NCBI GenBank assembly: GCA_016720595.1 | Contig: JADKKI010000021.1 | Span: forward strand, 124,001-188,000 | Origin: Myxococcales bacterium | GTDB lineage: Bacteria > Myxococcota_A > Polyangia > Haliangiales > Haliangiaceae | Direction: 5' to 3' | Length of the DNA stretch: 64,000 bases | Shown here: positions 17,766 to 25,668 of the stretch, piece after piece | Numbering within the stretch: the stretch's first letter is position 1 | Layout: each line of letters begins with the position of its first letter | Made by a program: the position numbers and the translations under genes | The notes under the pieces: model-generated | The model's database searches: none | What the model was told of the DNA's origin: nothing | The model's input: only the letters and a program-made list of their open reading frames with translations

Positions 17766-18380
17766 ATGCCCAAAGCCGCCGCTCTCTACCCCGTGTTCCT
17801 CAAGCTCGATGGTCTGCGCGTGGTGCTCGTCGGGGGCGGACCGATCGCGGCCGGCAAGCTCGATGGCCTGCTCGCGGCCGGAGCACGCGTCACCGTGGTC
17901 GCGCCGGCGATCACCAACGCGATCCGCGCACTCGCAGATCCGCGGGTGACGCTCGTCTCGCGTGCGTTCACCCCCGCTGACCTCGATGGCGCCCGCTGGG
18001 TCGTCGCGGCCGCCCCGCCCGAGGTCAACCAGCAGGTCAGCGCTGCGGCAACAGCGCGCGGCCTGTTCGTCAACGCCGTCGACGATACCTCGGCCGCGAC
18101 GGCGTACCTCGGCGGCGTGATCCGGCGCGGCGAGGTGGAGATCGCGATCTCGACCGGGGGCACCGCACCCGCGCTCGCGGGCCTGCTGCGTGAGGCGCTC
18201 GATGCGGTGCTGCCCGCGGAGCTCGAGCGCTGGGTCGAGGTGGCGAAGCGCGCGCGCCTGGACTGGAAGCGGTCGGGCGTGCCGATCACGAAGCGCCGCT
18301 CGCTGCTGTTGCGCGCGCTGATCCAGCTCTACCGCGCGGATGTCCAGCCGCTGCTCGCGAACGACCGAGGTGTGGCGTGA
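17766..18380 (+). CDS. Precorrin-2 dehydrogenase/ferrochelatase-type protein (siroheme synthase N-terminal domain)
   Basis: 204 residues. Oxidises precorrin-2 to sirohydrochlorin with NAD, supplying siroheme for the sulfite reductase two genes on. The Rossmann motif VVLVGGGPIAAGKL near residue 17 and the segment NAVDDTSAATAYLGG match the CysG N-terminal/SirC/Met8 family; VEIAISTGGTAPALA is the family signature. Start ATG at 17766 with AGGAG at 17755-17759. Ferrochelatase activity is known for some family members (Met8, CysG) but cannot be assigned here. Its stop overlaps the next gene (GTGA). Confidence 0.85.
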   Translation: MPKAAALYPVFLKLDGLRVVLVGGGPIAAGKLDGLLAAGARVTVVAPAITNAIRALADPRVTLVSRAFTPADLDGARWVVAAAPPEVNQQVSAAATARGLFVNAVDDTSAATAYLGGVIRRGEVEIAISTGGTAPALAGLLREALDAVLPAELERWVEVAKRARLDWKRSGVPITKRRSLLLRALIQLYRADVQPLLANDRGVA

Positions 18381-19132
18381 GCGGGTTCGTGTCGCTGGTG
18401 GGCGCGGGCCCCGGAGATCCGGAGCTCCTCACCCTGCGCGCCCTGCGCCGCCTCCGCGATGCCGATCTCGTGCTCAACGATGCGCTGGTGCAGACCGATC
18501 TGCTCGAGCTCGCGCCCAAGGCGCAGCGGTTCTATGTGGGCAAGCGCGCGGGCCGCCACTCGATCGATCAGGACGGCATCCATCGCCTGATGGTCCGTGC
18601 GGCGCGGCGCGGGCAGCGCGTGGTTCGCCTCAAGTGCGGAGATCCGTTCGTCCTCGGCCGCGGCGGCGAAGAGGCCCTCGCGCTCGAAGAGGCGGGCGTC
18701 GCGTACGAGGTGGTCCCCGGCCTCAGCTCCGCGATCGCCGCACCCGCGCTCGCCGGGATCCCGGTCACCCACCGCGGCCTGGCCTCCGGGTTCGCCGTGG
18801 TCTCGGGTCACGCGGAGTCCGCCTATGGCCCGATCGTCGACGGCATCGCCCCCGGCACGCTCACACTCGTGGTGCTGATGGGCGTGCGCACACGCGGCGA
18901 GATCGCGGCGCGACTGATCGCGCGGGGCTGGCCTGCCTCCACGCCGGCGGCGATCGTGCACGGCGCCTCGCACCCCGGCAGCTTCACCTGGCTCGGCGAT
19001 CTATCCACGATCGGCCTCGCCGAGTTCTCCACCGAGCTCCCCGGCGTGCTCGTGATCGGCGAGGTGGTCTCGCTCGCGAGCCAGCTCGCGGTCACCGTCG
19101 CGCAGCCGACAGCCTTCGAGAGGTACCTATGA
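18377..19132 (+). CDS. cobA: Uroporphyrinogen-III C-methyltransferase
   Basis: 251 residues; a SAM-dependent enzyme that methylates uroporphyrinogen III to precorrin-2, the first step to siroheme. Family marks: VGAGPGDPELLTLRALRRL at the N-terminus, the RLKCGDPFVLGRGGEE motif near residue 83, and the conserved VVPGLSSAIAAPALAGIPVTH split over residues 114-134. GTG start at 18377 overlaps the dehydrogenase stop by four bases, and its own TGA overlaps the sulfite reductase ATG, so the whole set is translationally coupled. In CysG these two activities are fused; here they are separate adjacent genes. Confidence 0.9.
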   Translation: MSGFVSLVGAGPGDPELLTLRALRRLRDADLVLNDALVQTDLLELAPKAQRFYVGKRAGRHSIDQDGIHRLMVRAARRGQRVVRLKCGDPFVLGRGGEEALALEEAGVAYEVVPGLSSAIAAPALAGIPVTHRGLASGFAVVSGHAESAYGPIVDGIAPGTLTLVVLMGVRTRGEIAARLIARGWPASTPAAIVHGASHPGSFTWLGDLSTIGLAEFSTELPGVLVIGEVVSLASQLAVTVAQPTAFERYL

Positions 19133-20877
19133 CCGTCGACTTCACGACTCCCCCCGCTCCTCCGGCACCTCCTCCCGGCCGCCTCGGCTTCGCGCGCCAC
19201 GAGGACGTCGATCTGTTCGTGCAGAAGCTCGAGGCCTTCGAAGCCGGCGCGCTGTCCGCCGATGACTGGCGCGGCTTCCGCCTGCTCAACGGCGTGTACG
19301 GCCAGCGCCAGGACGGCGTGATGATGATCCGGGCCAAGCTCCCCGGCGGCATCGTCACCCCCGCGCAGCTCGAAGCGCTGGCCAAGGTCGCCGAGACCTA
19401 CGGCGGCGGCAAGGGTCACGTCACCACGCGGCAGAACGTGCAGTACCACTTCGTGCCCACGGCCGATGTCGAGGGCGCGCTGCGGATCCTCGCCGATGCG
19501 GGCATCACCACGAAGGAGGCGTGCGGTCACTCGGTGCGCAACTGGACGTGCTGCCCGTTCGCGGGCGTCGCCAGCGCCGAGCCCTTCGATCCCACGCCGT
19601 ATGTCGAGGCGCTGGCGCGTCACCTCCTCCGCGGCCCGTACTCCTCCACCCTGCCGCGCAAGCTCAAGCCCTCGCTCGGTGGCTGCTGCGGCACGGATTG
19701 CTCGCAGGCGTTCATCAACGACCTCGGGTTCCTCGCGCGCAAGCGCGGCGACGAGCTCGGGTTCCAGGTGCTCGCCGGCGGTGGGCTGTCCACGCTGCGA
19801 CGCAGCGCGATCGTCGTCGAGGACTTCGTCCCGCTGGGCGAGCTGCTCGAGGCGGCCGATGCGGTGATCCGCGTGTTCCACCGGATCGGCAACCGCAACA
19901 ACCGCGCGAAGGCGCGCCTCAAGTGGGCGATCGACAAGATCGGCGTGCCCGCGTTCCTCGCCGAGTATCAGGCCGAGCGCGCCACCATCCGCGCCGAGGG
20001 TGGCGTGCCCCTCGTGCTCCCTCCGCAGCCCGAGCTCCCCGCGCGCCGCCCCCTGCTCGCCCAGGTCGCCGCCCCCGATCCCGGCTACGCCGAGTGGGCC
20101 GCACACAACGTGCGCCCGCAGAAGCAGGCGGGCTTCTCCGCCGTGGTGATCCGACTCGTGCTCGGGGACATCTCTGCTGCGCAGCTCCGCGCCCTGTCGA
20201 CGATCGTCGTCGCCTACGGCGAGGGCGAGCTACGCACCACCAACGAGCAGAACCTCGTGCTGCGCTGGGTGCCCGACGCCCGGCTCGCCACGCTGCATCG
20301 CGAGCTCGCCCGCGTGGGTCTCGCGCTGGGTGGCGCGAACACCCTCGCGGATGTCACCAGCTGCCCGGGCGCCTCGAGCTGCAAGCTCGCGGTCACCGCC
20401 TCGCGAGGCCTCGGTGCCCAGCTCACCGATCTCCTCGATCGGCGCCCGGATCTCGTGGGCGCCGCGCGCGGCCTCGACATCAAGGTCTCGGGCTGCCCAC
20501 ACGGCTGCGGCCAGCACTACATCGCGGGGATCGGCTTTCAGGGTGGCATGCGCAAGCTCGCCGGCCGCCCGGCGCCGCAGTACCTGGTCTACGTGGGCGG
20601 TGGCATCGCCGCGGACAAGGCCGAGTTCGGCCGGCTGATCGGCAAGGTCCCGGCGCGCCGCGCCGCAGCCACGCTCGAGCGCCTGCTCGACTTCTACATC
20701 GCCGAGGGCGCCACCGGCCACGCGTTCTGGGCGTCGGTGCCCGCGGATCGGCTCAAGACCCTGATCTCCGATCTCGGCGAGCTCAGCGAGGCCGACGCTG
20801 TCGAGGCGGACTTCATCGATCTCGGCGAGAGCCGCGCGTTCGAGGTGCAGACCGCCGAGGGCGAGTGCGCGAGCTGA
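19129..20877 (+). CDS. Siroheme [4Fe-4S] sulfite reductase (nitrite/sulfite reductase family)
   Basis: 582 residues, two repeated halves of the nitrite/sulfite reductase hemoprotein fold. The cluster and siroheme ligands are C412-x5-C418 (SCPGASSCKLAVT) and C456-x3-C460 (KVSGCPHGCGQH). The N-terminal half has HVTTRQNVQYHF and the RNWTCCPFAG segment. The family includes ferredoxin-dependent sulfite and nitrite reductases that sequence alone separates poorly; its place behind cysH and cysC, with siroheme genes between, argues for sulfite to sulfide. No flavoprotein subunit (CysJ) is present, so ferredoxin is the likelier donor. Last gene of the operon. Confidence 0.88.
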   Translation: MTVDFTTPPAPPAPPPGRLGFARHEDVDLFVQKLEAFEAGALSADDWRGFRLLNGVYGQRQDGVMMIRAKLPGGIVTPAQLEALAKVAETYGGGKGHVTTRQNVQYHFVPTADVEGALRILADAGITTKEACGHSVRNWTCCPFAGVASAEPFDPTPYVEALARHLLRGPYSSTLPRKLKPSLGGCCGTDCSQAFINDLGFLARKRGDELGFQVLAGGGLSTLRRSAIVVEDFVPLGELLEAADAVIRVFHRIGNRNNRAKARLKWAIDKIGVPAFLAEYQAERATIRAEGGVPLVLPPQPELPARRPLLAQVAAPDPGYAEWAAHNVRPQKQAGFSAVVIRLVLGDISAAQLRALSTIVVAYGEGELRTTNEQNLVLRWVPDARLATLHRELARVGLALGGANTLADVTSCPGASSCKLAVTASRGLGAQLTDLLDRRPDLVGAARGLDIKVSGCPHGCGQHYIAGIGFQGGMRKLAGRPAPQYLVYVGGGIAADKAEFGRLIGKVPARRAAATLERLLDFYIAEGATGHAFWASVPADRLKTLISDLGELSEADAVEADFIDLGESRAFEVQTAEGECAS

Positions 20878-20886
20878 GCGCTCAGC
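20873..20886. other. 14-base perfect palindrome across two convergent stop codons
   Basis: GCTGAGCGCTCAGC contains the TGA stops of both the sulfite reductase (plus strand) and the small lipoprotein (minus strand). It could help end transcription, but it has no loop or T run, so I do not call it a terminator. Confidence 0.4.
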
Positions 20887-21190
20887 GCGAGGTCTTGACG
20901 TTGTCGCGCGTGGCGTTGAACACGTAGCCGAACAGGCCGGCGGCGACCAGCACCGCGCCCACGACGATCGCCCCCGAGAACGGCGGCTGGTACTCGCACT
21001 TGGTGGTGCCGGTGTCCATGCAGGCCTTGTCCTTGGTCGCGAGGTCCCCGGCGATCACGCCGCCGCCCCCCAGGACCAGGATCGTGTCGCCGACGTAGGC
21101 CCACCGCTTGGCGGACTTGTTGTAGCCAAAACAGCCCGTGACGAGGGCGCAAGCCATAAGCGCGGCGATCGCACGTGAGGAGGTCCCCAT
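20882..21190 (-). CDS. Small lipoprotein with two hydrophobic segments
   Basis: 102 residues: signal peptide with lipobox VTGC, then a Gly-rich hydrophobic stretch (VGDTILVLGGGGVIAG), a short loop with two Cys (CMDTGTTKCEY), and a second hydrophobic segment (AIVVGAVLVAAGLFGYVF). Start ATG at 21190 has GGAGG very close upstream (three-base spacing). Similar tiny lipoproteins with Gly-rich hairpins are common in Myxococcota, but I recognise no named family. Convergent with the sulfur operon; unlikely to be functionally linked. Confidence 0.65.
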   Translation of the reverse strand: MGTSSRAIAALMACALVTGCFGYNKSAKRWAYVGDTILVLGGGGVIAGDLATKDKACMDTGTTKCEYQPPFSGAIVVGAVLVAAGLFGYVFNATRDNVKTSR

Positions 21191-21274
21191 CCACCTCCAG
21201 GGTAACGCAGTCGGGCGACGAAGTGTGGCGCCGGGGATTTCGGTTTGTGCCGGATTTCGCGATCCTGCTGGCTC

Positions 21275-22543
21275 ATGAGGCAGCGGTCTCCGCTCCTGCC
21301 GATCTTCCTGATCGTGCTGGTCGACGTCCTCGGGTTCACGATCGTGATCCCGCTCCTGGCGCTGTACGCCGAAAGGTTCGGCGCCTCGCCGCTGACCGCG
21401 ACGCTGATCGTCTCCTGCTATGCGGTGAGCTCGCTGATCTCCACGCCGATCATCGGCAAGCTCTCGGACACCTACGGGCGCAAGCCGCTGCTGATGATCA
21501 GTCAGGCGGGAACGTGCATCGGCTTCATCGTGCTCGGCTTCTCGTCCGCGCTGTGGATGGTGTTCCTCGGCCGGATCCTCGATGGCATCACGGCCGGCAA
21601 CCTGTCGCTCGCGCAGGCCTACATCTCGGATCACACCACGCCGGAGAACCGCGCCAAGTCGTTCGGCGTGATCGGCATCGCGTTCGGCATCGGCTTCATG
21701 TTCGGTCCGGCGCTCGGCGGCTGGCTCGGGCAGTACGGGATGCACGTGCCGTTCATCGTCGCGGCGAGCCTCTCGGCGTGCTCGATCCTCGCGACGTACA
21801 CGATGCTCCCCAAGGAGCCGCCTCCCGAGCCCACCGCGGTGACAGGCCCGGCGGGCCCCGGCGGTAAGCGGCCGAGTGCGTTCGACGTGGCGACCTACGC
21901 GCAGTACCTGAAGCGCCCCGAGCTCCGCGGCCTGTACCTCCAGTTCTTCCTGTACACGTTCTCGTTCTCGATCTTCATCAGCGGGTTCGCGCTGTATGCG
22001 GAGCGCCGGTTCGTGCTCGACGGCCTGCCGTGGACCGCGCGCGAGGTCGGCTTCCTGTTCGCGTTCTCGGGGTTCCTCGGGATCTTGTGGCAAGGCGGGC
22101 TGATCGGCCGCCTCGTGAAGATGTACGGCGAGTACAAGCTCTGCATCATCGGGTTCGTCACGCTGGTCGCCGGGTACGCCTTGATCAGCCAGATCCCCGG
22201 CGATGCGATCGCTCCCCTGCTGGTGGTCACCGCGGTGACCTCGTTCGGCAACGGCGTGCTGCGCCCGGCGATCACGAGCAGGATCACCCAGGCCGTGGGG
22301 CGCCACGAGCAGGGCGTGGCGATCGGCATCTCGGGCTCGCTGAGCTCGCTCGCGATGATGCTCGCGCCTCCCACGGGCGGGTTCCTCCTCGACCAGCACT
22401 GGCTCATGGCGTGGCCCCTGGTGGCCGCCGCCGTGGCAGGCCTCGCGCTGTTCGCCACGCTGGGCTCCGGAGCGTCCGCAGGCGTGCCCCCCGCGACAAC
22501 CACGGGCACCTTGCCGAAGGCCGAGCTACATTCCGAGCCATGA
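21275..22543 (+). CDS. Major facilitator superfamily transporter, TetA/drug-proton antiporter-like
   Basis: 422 residues, 12 predicted membrane segments. Motif A between segments 2 and 3 reads GKLSDTYGRKPLL; motif C-like Gly-rich region GIGFMFGPALGGWLG is in segment 5. Both mark the drug:H+ antiporter-1 family that includes TetA. The ATG at 21275 puts the first membrane segment at once. Real substrate unknown; tetracycline resistance should not be assumed. TGA overlaps the next gene's ATG. Confidence 0.85.
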   Translation: MRQRSPLLPIFLIVLVDVLGFTIVIPLLALYAERFGASPLTATLIVSCYAVSSLISTPIIGKLSDTYGRKPLLMISQAGTCIGFIVLGFSSALWMVFLGRILDGITAGNLSLAQAYISDHTTPENRAKSFGVIGIAFGIGFMFGPALGGWLGQYGMHVPFIVAASLSACSILATYTMLPKEPPPEPTAVTGPAGPGGKRPSAFDVATYAQYLKRPELRGLYLQFFLYTFSFSIFISGFALYAERRFVLDGLPWTAREVGFLFAFSGFLGILWQGGLIGRLVKMYGEYKLCIIGFVTLVAGYALISQIPGDAIAPLLVVTAVTSFGNGVLRPAITSRITQAVGRHEQGVAIGISGSLSSLAMMLAPPTGGFLLDQHWLMAWPLVAAAVAGLALFATLGSGASAGVPPATTTGTLPKAELHSEP

Positions 22544-23049
22544 AGGCCAAGGGTTGGTTCGTCTCGGCGCTGATCGCCGGCGGTGCGTTGTTCTCGGTGA
22601 AGACGATGGGTGGCTGCCTCAACAAGGCCGCACCGGATCAGGAGCTCGCCGGGAGGCTCGATGACCTGTGCGAGATCGCCCGCGATGGCGCGGCGAAGCC
22701 CGAGGCCGGCGTCCGCGCGCTCGGCCGCTACATGGTCAAGCACACGGGCGATCTGCTCGGCAGCTTCGGAGACACCATCGCGCTGATCGAGCGCGTGCCC
22801 GACGACGAGGCGCATGACGAGCGTGCCCGGCTCGCCCGCGAGCGGATCCAGAAGCCGCTGGTCGCCTGCGAGGCGGACTGGCAGCGGTTCGGCGAGGCGA
22901 TCGAGGCCGACCCGAAGGCCAGCGCTCTCGTGGACAAGGCGATGATCCGCCTCAATCGCACGATCGAGATCCTCGTCGGCAACCAGCGCCTGACGTTGCG
23001 CGGCCTACCGCAGGAGCTCGAGCGCCTGCTCGACGCGGCCGCTCGCTAG
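22540..23049 (+). CDS. Unknown membrane-anchored helical protein
   Basis: 169 residues. It starts at the ATG overlapping the MFS stop (ATGA). A short hydrophobic N-terminus (WFVSALIAGGALFSV) ends near a Cys in MGGC, a weak lipobox, followed by a mostly alpha-helical, charged domain with a few Cys and Trp residues (LVACEADWQRFGEAIEA). No family recognised. Coupled translation with the transporter suggests co-expression only. Its stop codon shares bases with the convergent gene on the other strand. Confidence 0.6.
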   Translation: MKAKGWFVSALIAGGALFSVKTMGGCLNKAAPDQELAGRLDDLCEIARDGAAKPEAGVRALGRYMVKHTGDLLGSFGDTIALIERVPDDEAHDERARLARERIQKPLVACEADWQRFGEAIEADPKASALVDKAMIRLNRTIEILVGNQRLTLRGLPQELERLLDAAAR

Positions 23050-23948
23050 GGCTTGATCTCGAACTTCCACTTCGCGCCCTCGGCGCCGAGGCCGGCCGCG
23101 TTGTTCGGATCCTCGTAGCCGAAGTTGAGCTCGCCCCGTGCCTCGTACTGGCCCTTGGGCGCCGTGCAGGTGACGGTGGCGGTGAGGATGTTGTTCTCGA
23201 TCTTCAGCTGATCACCCTTGAGCTCCTTGGCGTCGCACTTGAAGTCGGGCGGCGCCGTGACCTTGAACGACATCGGCGTCTTCTTCGAGTAGGTCAGCCA
23301 GGACGCGAGCTTCACGGACATCGACAGCGAGAACTTGTCCTGCGGCTTGATGTCCTTGGGGGCGTCGCTGTTGGTGAGGACGTACTCCTTGATCGCCGCG
23401 ATCAACTCGCCGACCTTCTTGTCGCGTGCATCGAGATCCGCGGGCGCTGCGGTGGTGGAGACCAGCACGACCTTGCCGTCGAGATCGACGACGATCGAGG
23501 TCGGTCCCGTGATCTTCATCTGCTTCATCAGCGGGGTCACGCCGCGGCCGAACGCGACCGAGCCCTGGCCCACGCCCTCGCTCTCGCGGATCGGATCGAG
23601 CTTCTTCGCCTGCGCCTTGTTCCCATCGATATGCGCGACGATGTACGCGTGCCCGTTCTCCTTCAGCGTGACGATGCGCGCGAGGTCATCGACGCAGGTC
23701 TTGACCTTGGCCGGGCAGAACCAGTGGATGACGACCTTGCCCGCGGCGTCCTTCGCGGACGGAACGTCGTAGAGCCAGTCACGCTTGCCCCAGGTGGGCG
23801 CGCCCATCACGGTGAGCGTGTCACCCACCACGGGCAACGTCGCCGGTGGCAGCGGAGCGGGCTTCTTCGCGGGCTGCGCGGTGGCCGTCGCGACCAGCGC
23901 CCCGAGGAGGACGGTGGAGAGGACCGCGGAGTGGAAGGCTTGCGTCAT
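23046..23948 (-). CDS. Exported redoxin-fold protein without the CxxC motif
   Basis: 300 residues. Signal peptide ending VATATAQ, then a thioredoxin/AhpC-like fold (about 30-190): WGKRDWLYDVPSAKDAAGK, VVIHWFCPAK and TPLMKQMKITGPTSIVVDLDGKVV follow the TlpA/ResA plan. Where the redox CxxC should be there is FCPAKVKTC, with Cys too far apart for the standard disulfide, so redox activity is doubtful. A second beta-rich C-terminal part (about 215-300) resembles the DsbD alpha-like or thiol-sensing extension but is unassigned. The -10 TATCTT lies 6 bases upstream of the start. Confidence 0.65.
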   Translation of the reverse strand: MTQAFHSAVLSTVLLGALVATATAQPAKKPAPLPPATLPVVGDTLTVMGAPTWGKRDWLYDVPSAKDAAGKVVIHWFCPAKVKTCVDDLARIVTLKENGHAYIVAHIDGNKAQAKKLDPIRESEGVGQGSVAFGRGVTPLMKQMKITGPTSIVVDLDGKVVLVSTTAAPADLDARDKKVGELIAAIKEYVLTNSDAPKDIKPQDKFSLSMSVKLASWLTYSKKTPMSFKVTAPPDFKCDAKELKGDQLKIENNILTATVTCTAPKGQYEARGELNFGYEDPNNAAGLGAEGAKWKFEIKP

Positions 23949-23954
23949 GGGGGA

Positions 23955-23960
23955 AAGATA
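23955..23960 (-). promoter_or_regulatory. -10 hexamer of a probable leaderless promoter
   Basis: TATCTT (minus strand) ends 6 bases before the ATG at 23948; the intervening bases are TCCCCC, with no ribosome site. Confidence 0.45.
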
Positions 23961-24038
23961 GCGCGAGGGAAACCGGGCGGTTCGGAGCGGGCGCCAAATG
24001 TTGTCAGGCAACCGGGTCTCGTGCGTTCCTGTGGGACG

Positions 24039-25667
24039 GTGCGATCCGCCCTCCTATTCACCGTCCTCCTGGGCTGCTCGGGCGGTGCCCCCGCGCCCGC
24101 CCCCCACACCCCGGCACCGGTGGTGACGGTTCCGGCGGCGCCGCGCGATGCGGCGATCGACGCTGCCCCCCCGCCGGCCCTCCGCGGTGAGGCCTGCGGG
24201 AGCGGACGAACATGCGCCGCCGAGCTCGCGTGCGCGGATGCACCGGGTGGCTATTGCACCTCGTCGTGCGGCACGGCCGGCGCGCCGTGCGCCGACGGTG
24301 TCTGTGTCGCCACCGCACGGTCGGGCCCGCAGTGCCTCCGGGGCTGCACCACCGACGCAGAGTGTCGCAGCGCGGAGGGGTACCTCTGCGATCCGCAGTG
24401 GCACGCATGCGCGATCCCGAACACCGCCGTGATCGTGCCGCGCCAGTGTCCTGCGCCGCGCGGCATCGTCCGAGATCCCGCGTTCGGACCGAGCGTGGCG
24501 CTGTCGAGCGCGGCGAGCCCGGGGCTGTATCAGCTCGAGCCGAGTGCCGTGCTCACCGATGCCGGCGAGCTGCTCGCTCTGTTCGGCGCGCGGCGTGGCG
24601 TGGCGGATCCCGGGCAGCTCGGCTCGGCCCTGGTCACCGCACGCGGCGTGATCGCGACCGGGTTCCCGGCCGCGCAAGGCGATCGCGCGGAGGTGCGCCT
24701 GGGCCGCGATGCGAAGGGCATCCTCTATGCGGTGTGGCTCGAGACCGAGGGCCGACATCGCCAGATCTCGCTCGCGCGCTCGCGGGATGGCGGCAAGACC
24801 TGGACGTCGCCCGATCGCGTCGACGCCGCGGACTGCACCGATCAGGACCCTGCATGCCTCGATCGCCCGATGCTCGCGATCGGCGGGGACCTCGTCCACG
24901 TGCTGTACGCGGCGGGTGGCGGGATCCGTGTCGCCACTTCACATGACGAGGGCAACTCGTTCCGCACGGCGCTGACCGCACTCAGCGGGCACCACGGCAA
25001 CGCCACGGTCGGAGCCGATGGCCGGCTGCACGTGGTGGCTCTCGACCCGGGCACCAGCCTCCCCGGCTTCGGCTCGGCGGATCACCGGATCGTCTATGCC
25101 GCATCCGCGCCCGGGGGTGCTGCGTTCGGCAAGGCGCAGAAGCTGAGCGGACGCGACGAGATGCTGCCGTTCTACGCCTCCAACCCCAGCGTCGCCGTCG
25201 ATCGCAAGCGCGGGTACGTCTACGCGGCCTACGTCCGCGGTGGACGCGATGCGATCTGGGACCTCGTGATCCTCGCGACCAAGGATCAGGGCAAGACCTG
25301 GAAGCGCACCCGGATCGGCGATGACCCGCCGAGCTGCGCGATCCACATGGTGCCGAACCTCGCCCTCGATCCCACGACGGGGACCTTGCACGTGGCCTGG
25401 TACGACAACCGCGGGACGGGACGGTTCGCACATGCCACGTGCAAGCCCGGCGCGGTGAGCTGCACCCAGCAGGGCACGATCAATGGCGCTCCGTTCGCGG
25501 CGCTATCGATGGAGCGCGAGGCGCCGCGCTGGCTCGGAGAATCTGCGGCGCTGGTCGTGGATGACAAGCGCCGCGTGCTCCACGCCGTCTGGGCAGAGCC
25601 GGTGGACGAGCAAGGCACGGTGGTCGCGCGGATCTTCCACGCCGCGGCGACCCTCCCGAAGAAGTGA
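24039..25667 (+). CDS. Lipoprotein with Cys-rich region and sialidase-like BNR/Asp-box propeller
   Basis: 542 residues from the GTG at 24039, which yields a compact signal peptide and lipobox LLGC; GTG at 24021 is an alternative adding six residues. After a Pro-rich linker there is a Cys-rich module (about 48-120, ten or more Cys in pairs such as CGSGRTCAAELAC) and then a beta-propeller with Asp-box motifs: SRDGGKTWTSP, SHDEGNSFRTA and TKDQGKTWKRT. Asp-box propellers occur in sialidases and many non-enzymatic binding proteins; the sialidase Arg triad is not evident, so binding is more likely than hydrolysis. Confidence 0.75.
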   Translation: MRSALLFTVLLGCSGGAPAPAPHTPAPVVTVPAAPRDAAIDAAPPPALRGEACGSGRTCAAELACADAPGGYCTSSCGTAGAPCADGVCVATARSGPQCLRGCTTDAECRSAEGYLCDPQWHACAIPNTAVIVPRQCPAPRGIVRDPAFGPSVALSSAASPGLYQLEPSAVLTDAGELLALFGARRGVADPGQLGSALVTARGVIATGFPAAQGDRAEVRLGRDAKGILYAVWLETEGRHRQISLARSRDGGKTWTSPDRVDAADCTDQDPACLDRPMLAIGGDLVHVLYAAGGGIRVATSHDEGNSFRTALTALSGHHGNATVGADGRLHVVALDPGTSLPGFGSADHRIVYAASAPGGAAFGKAQKLSGRDEMLPFYASNPSVAVDRKRGYVYAAYVRGGRDAIWDLVILATKDQGKTWKRTRIGDDPPSCAIHMVPNLALDPTTGTLHVAWYDNRGTGRFAHATCKPGAVSCTQQGTINGAPFAALSMEREAPRWLGESAALVVDDKRRVLHAVWAEPVDEQGTVVARIFHAAATLPKK

Positions 25668-25668
25668 C

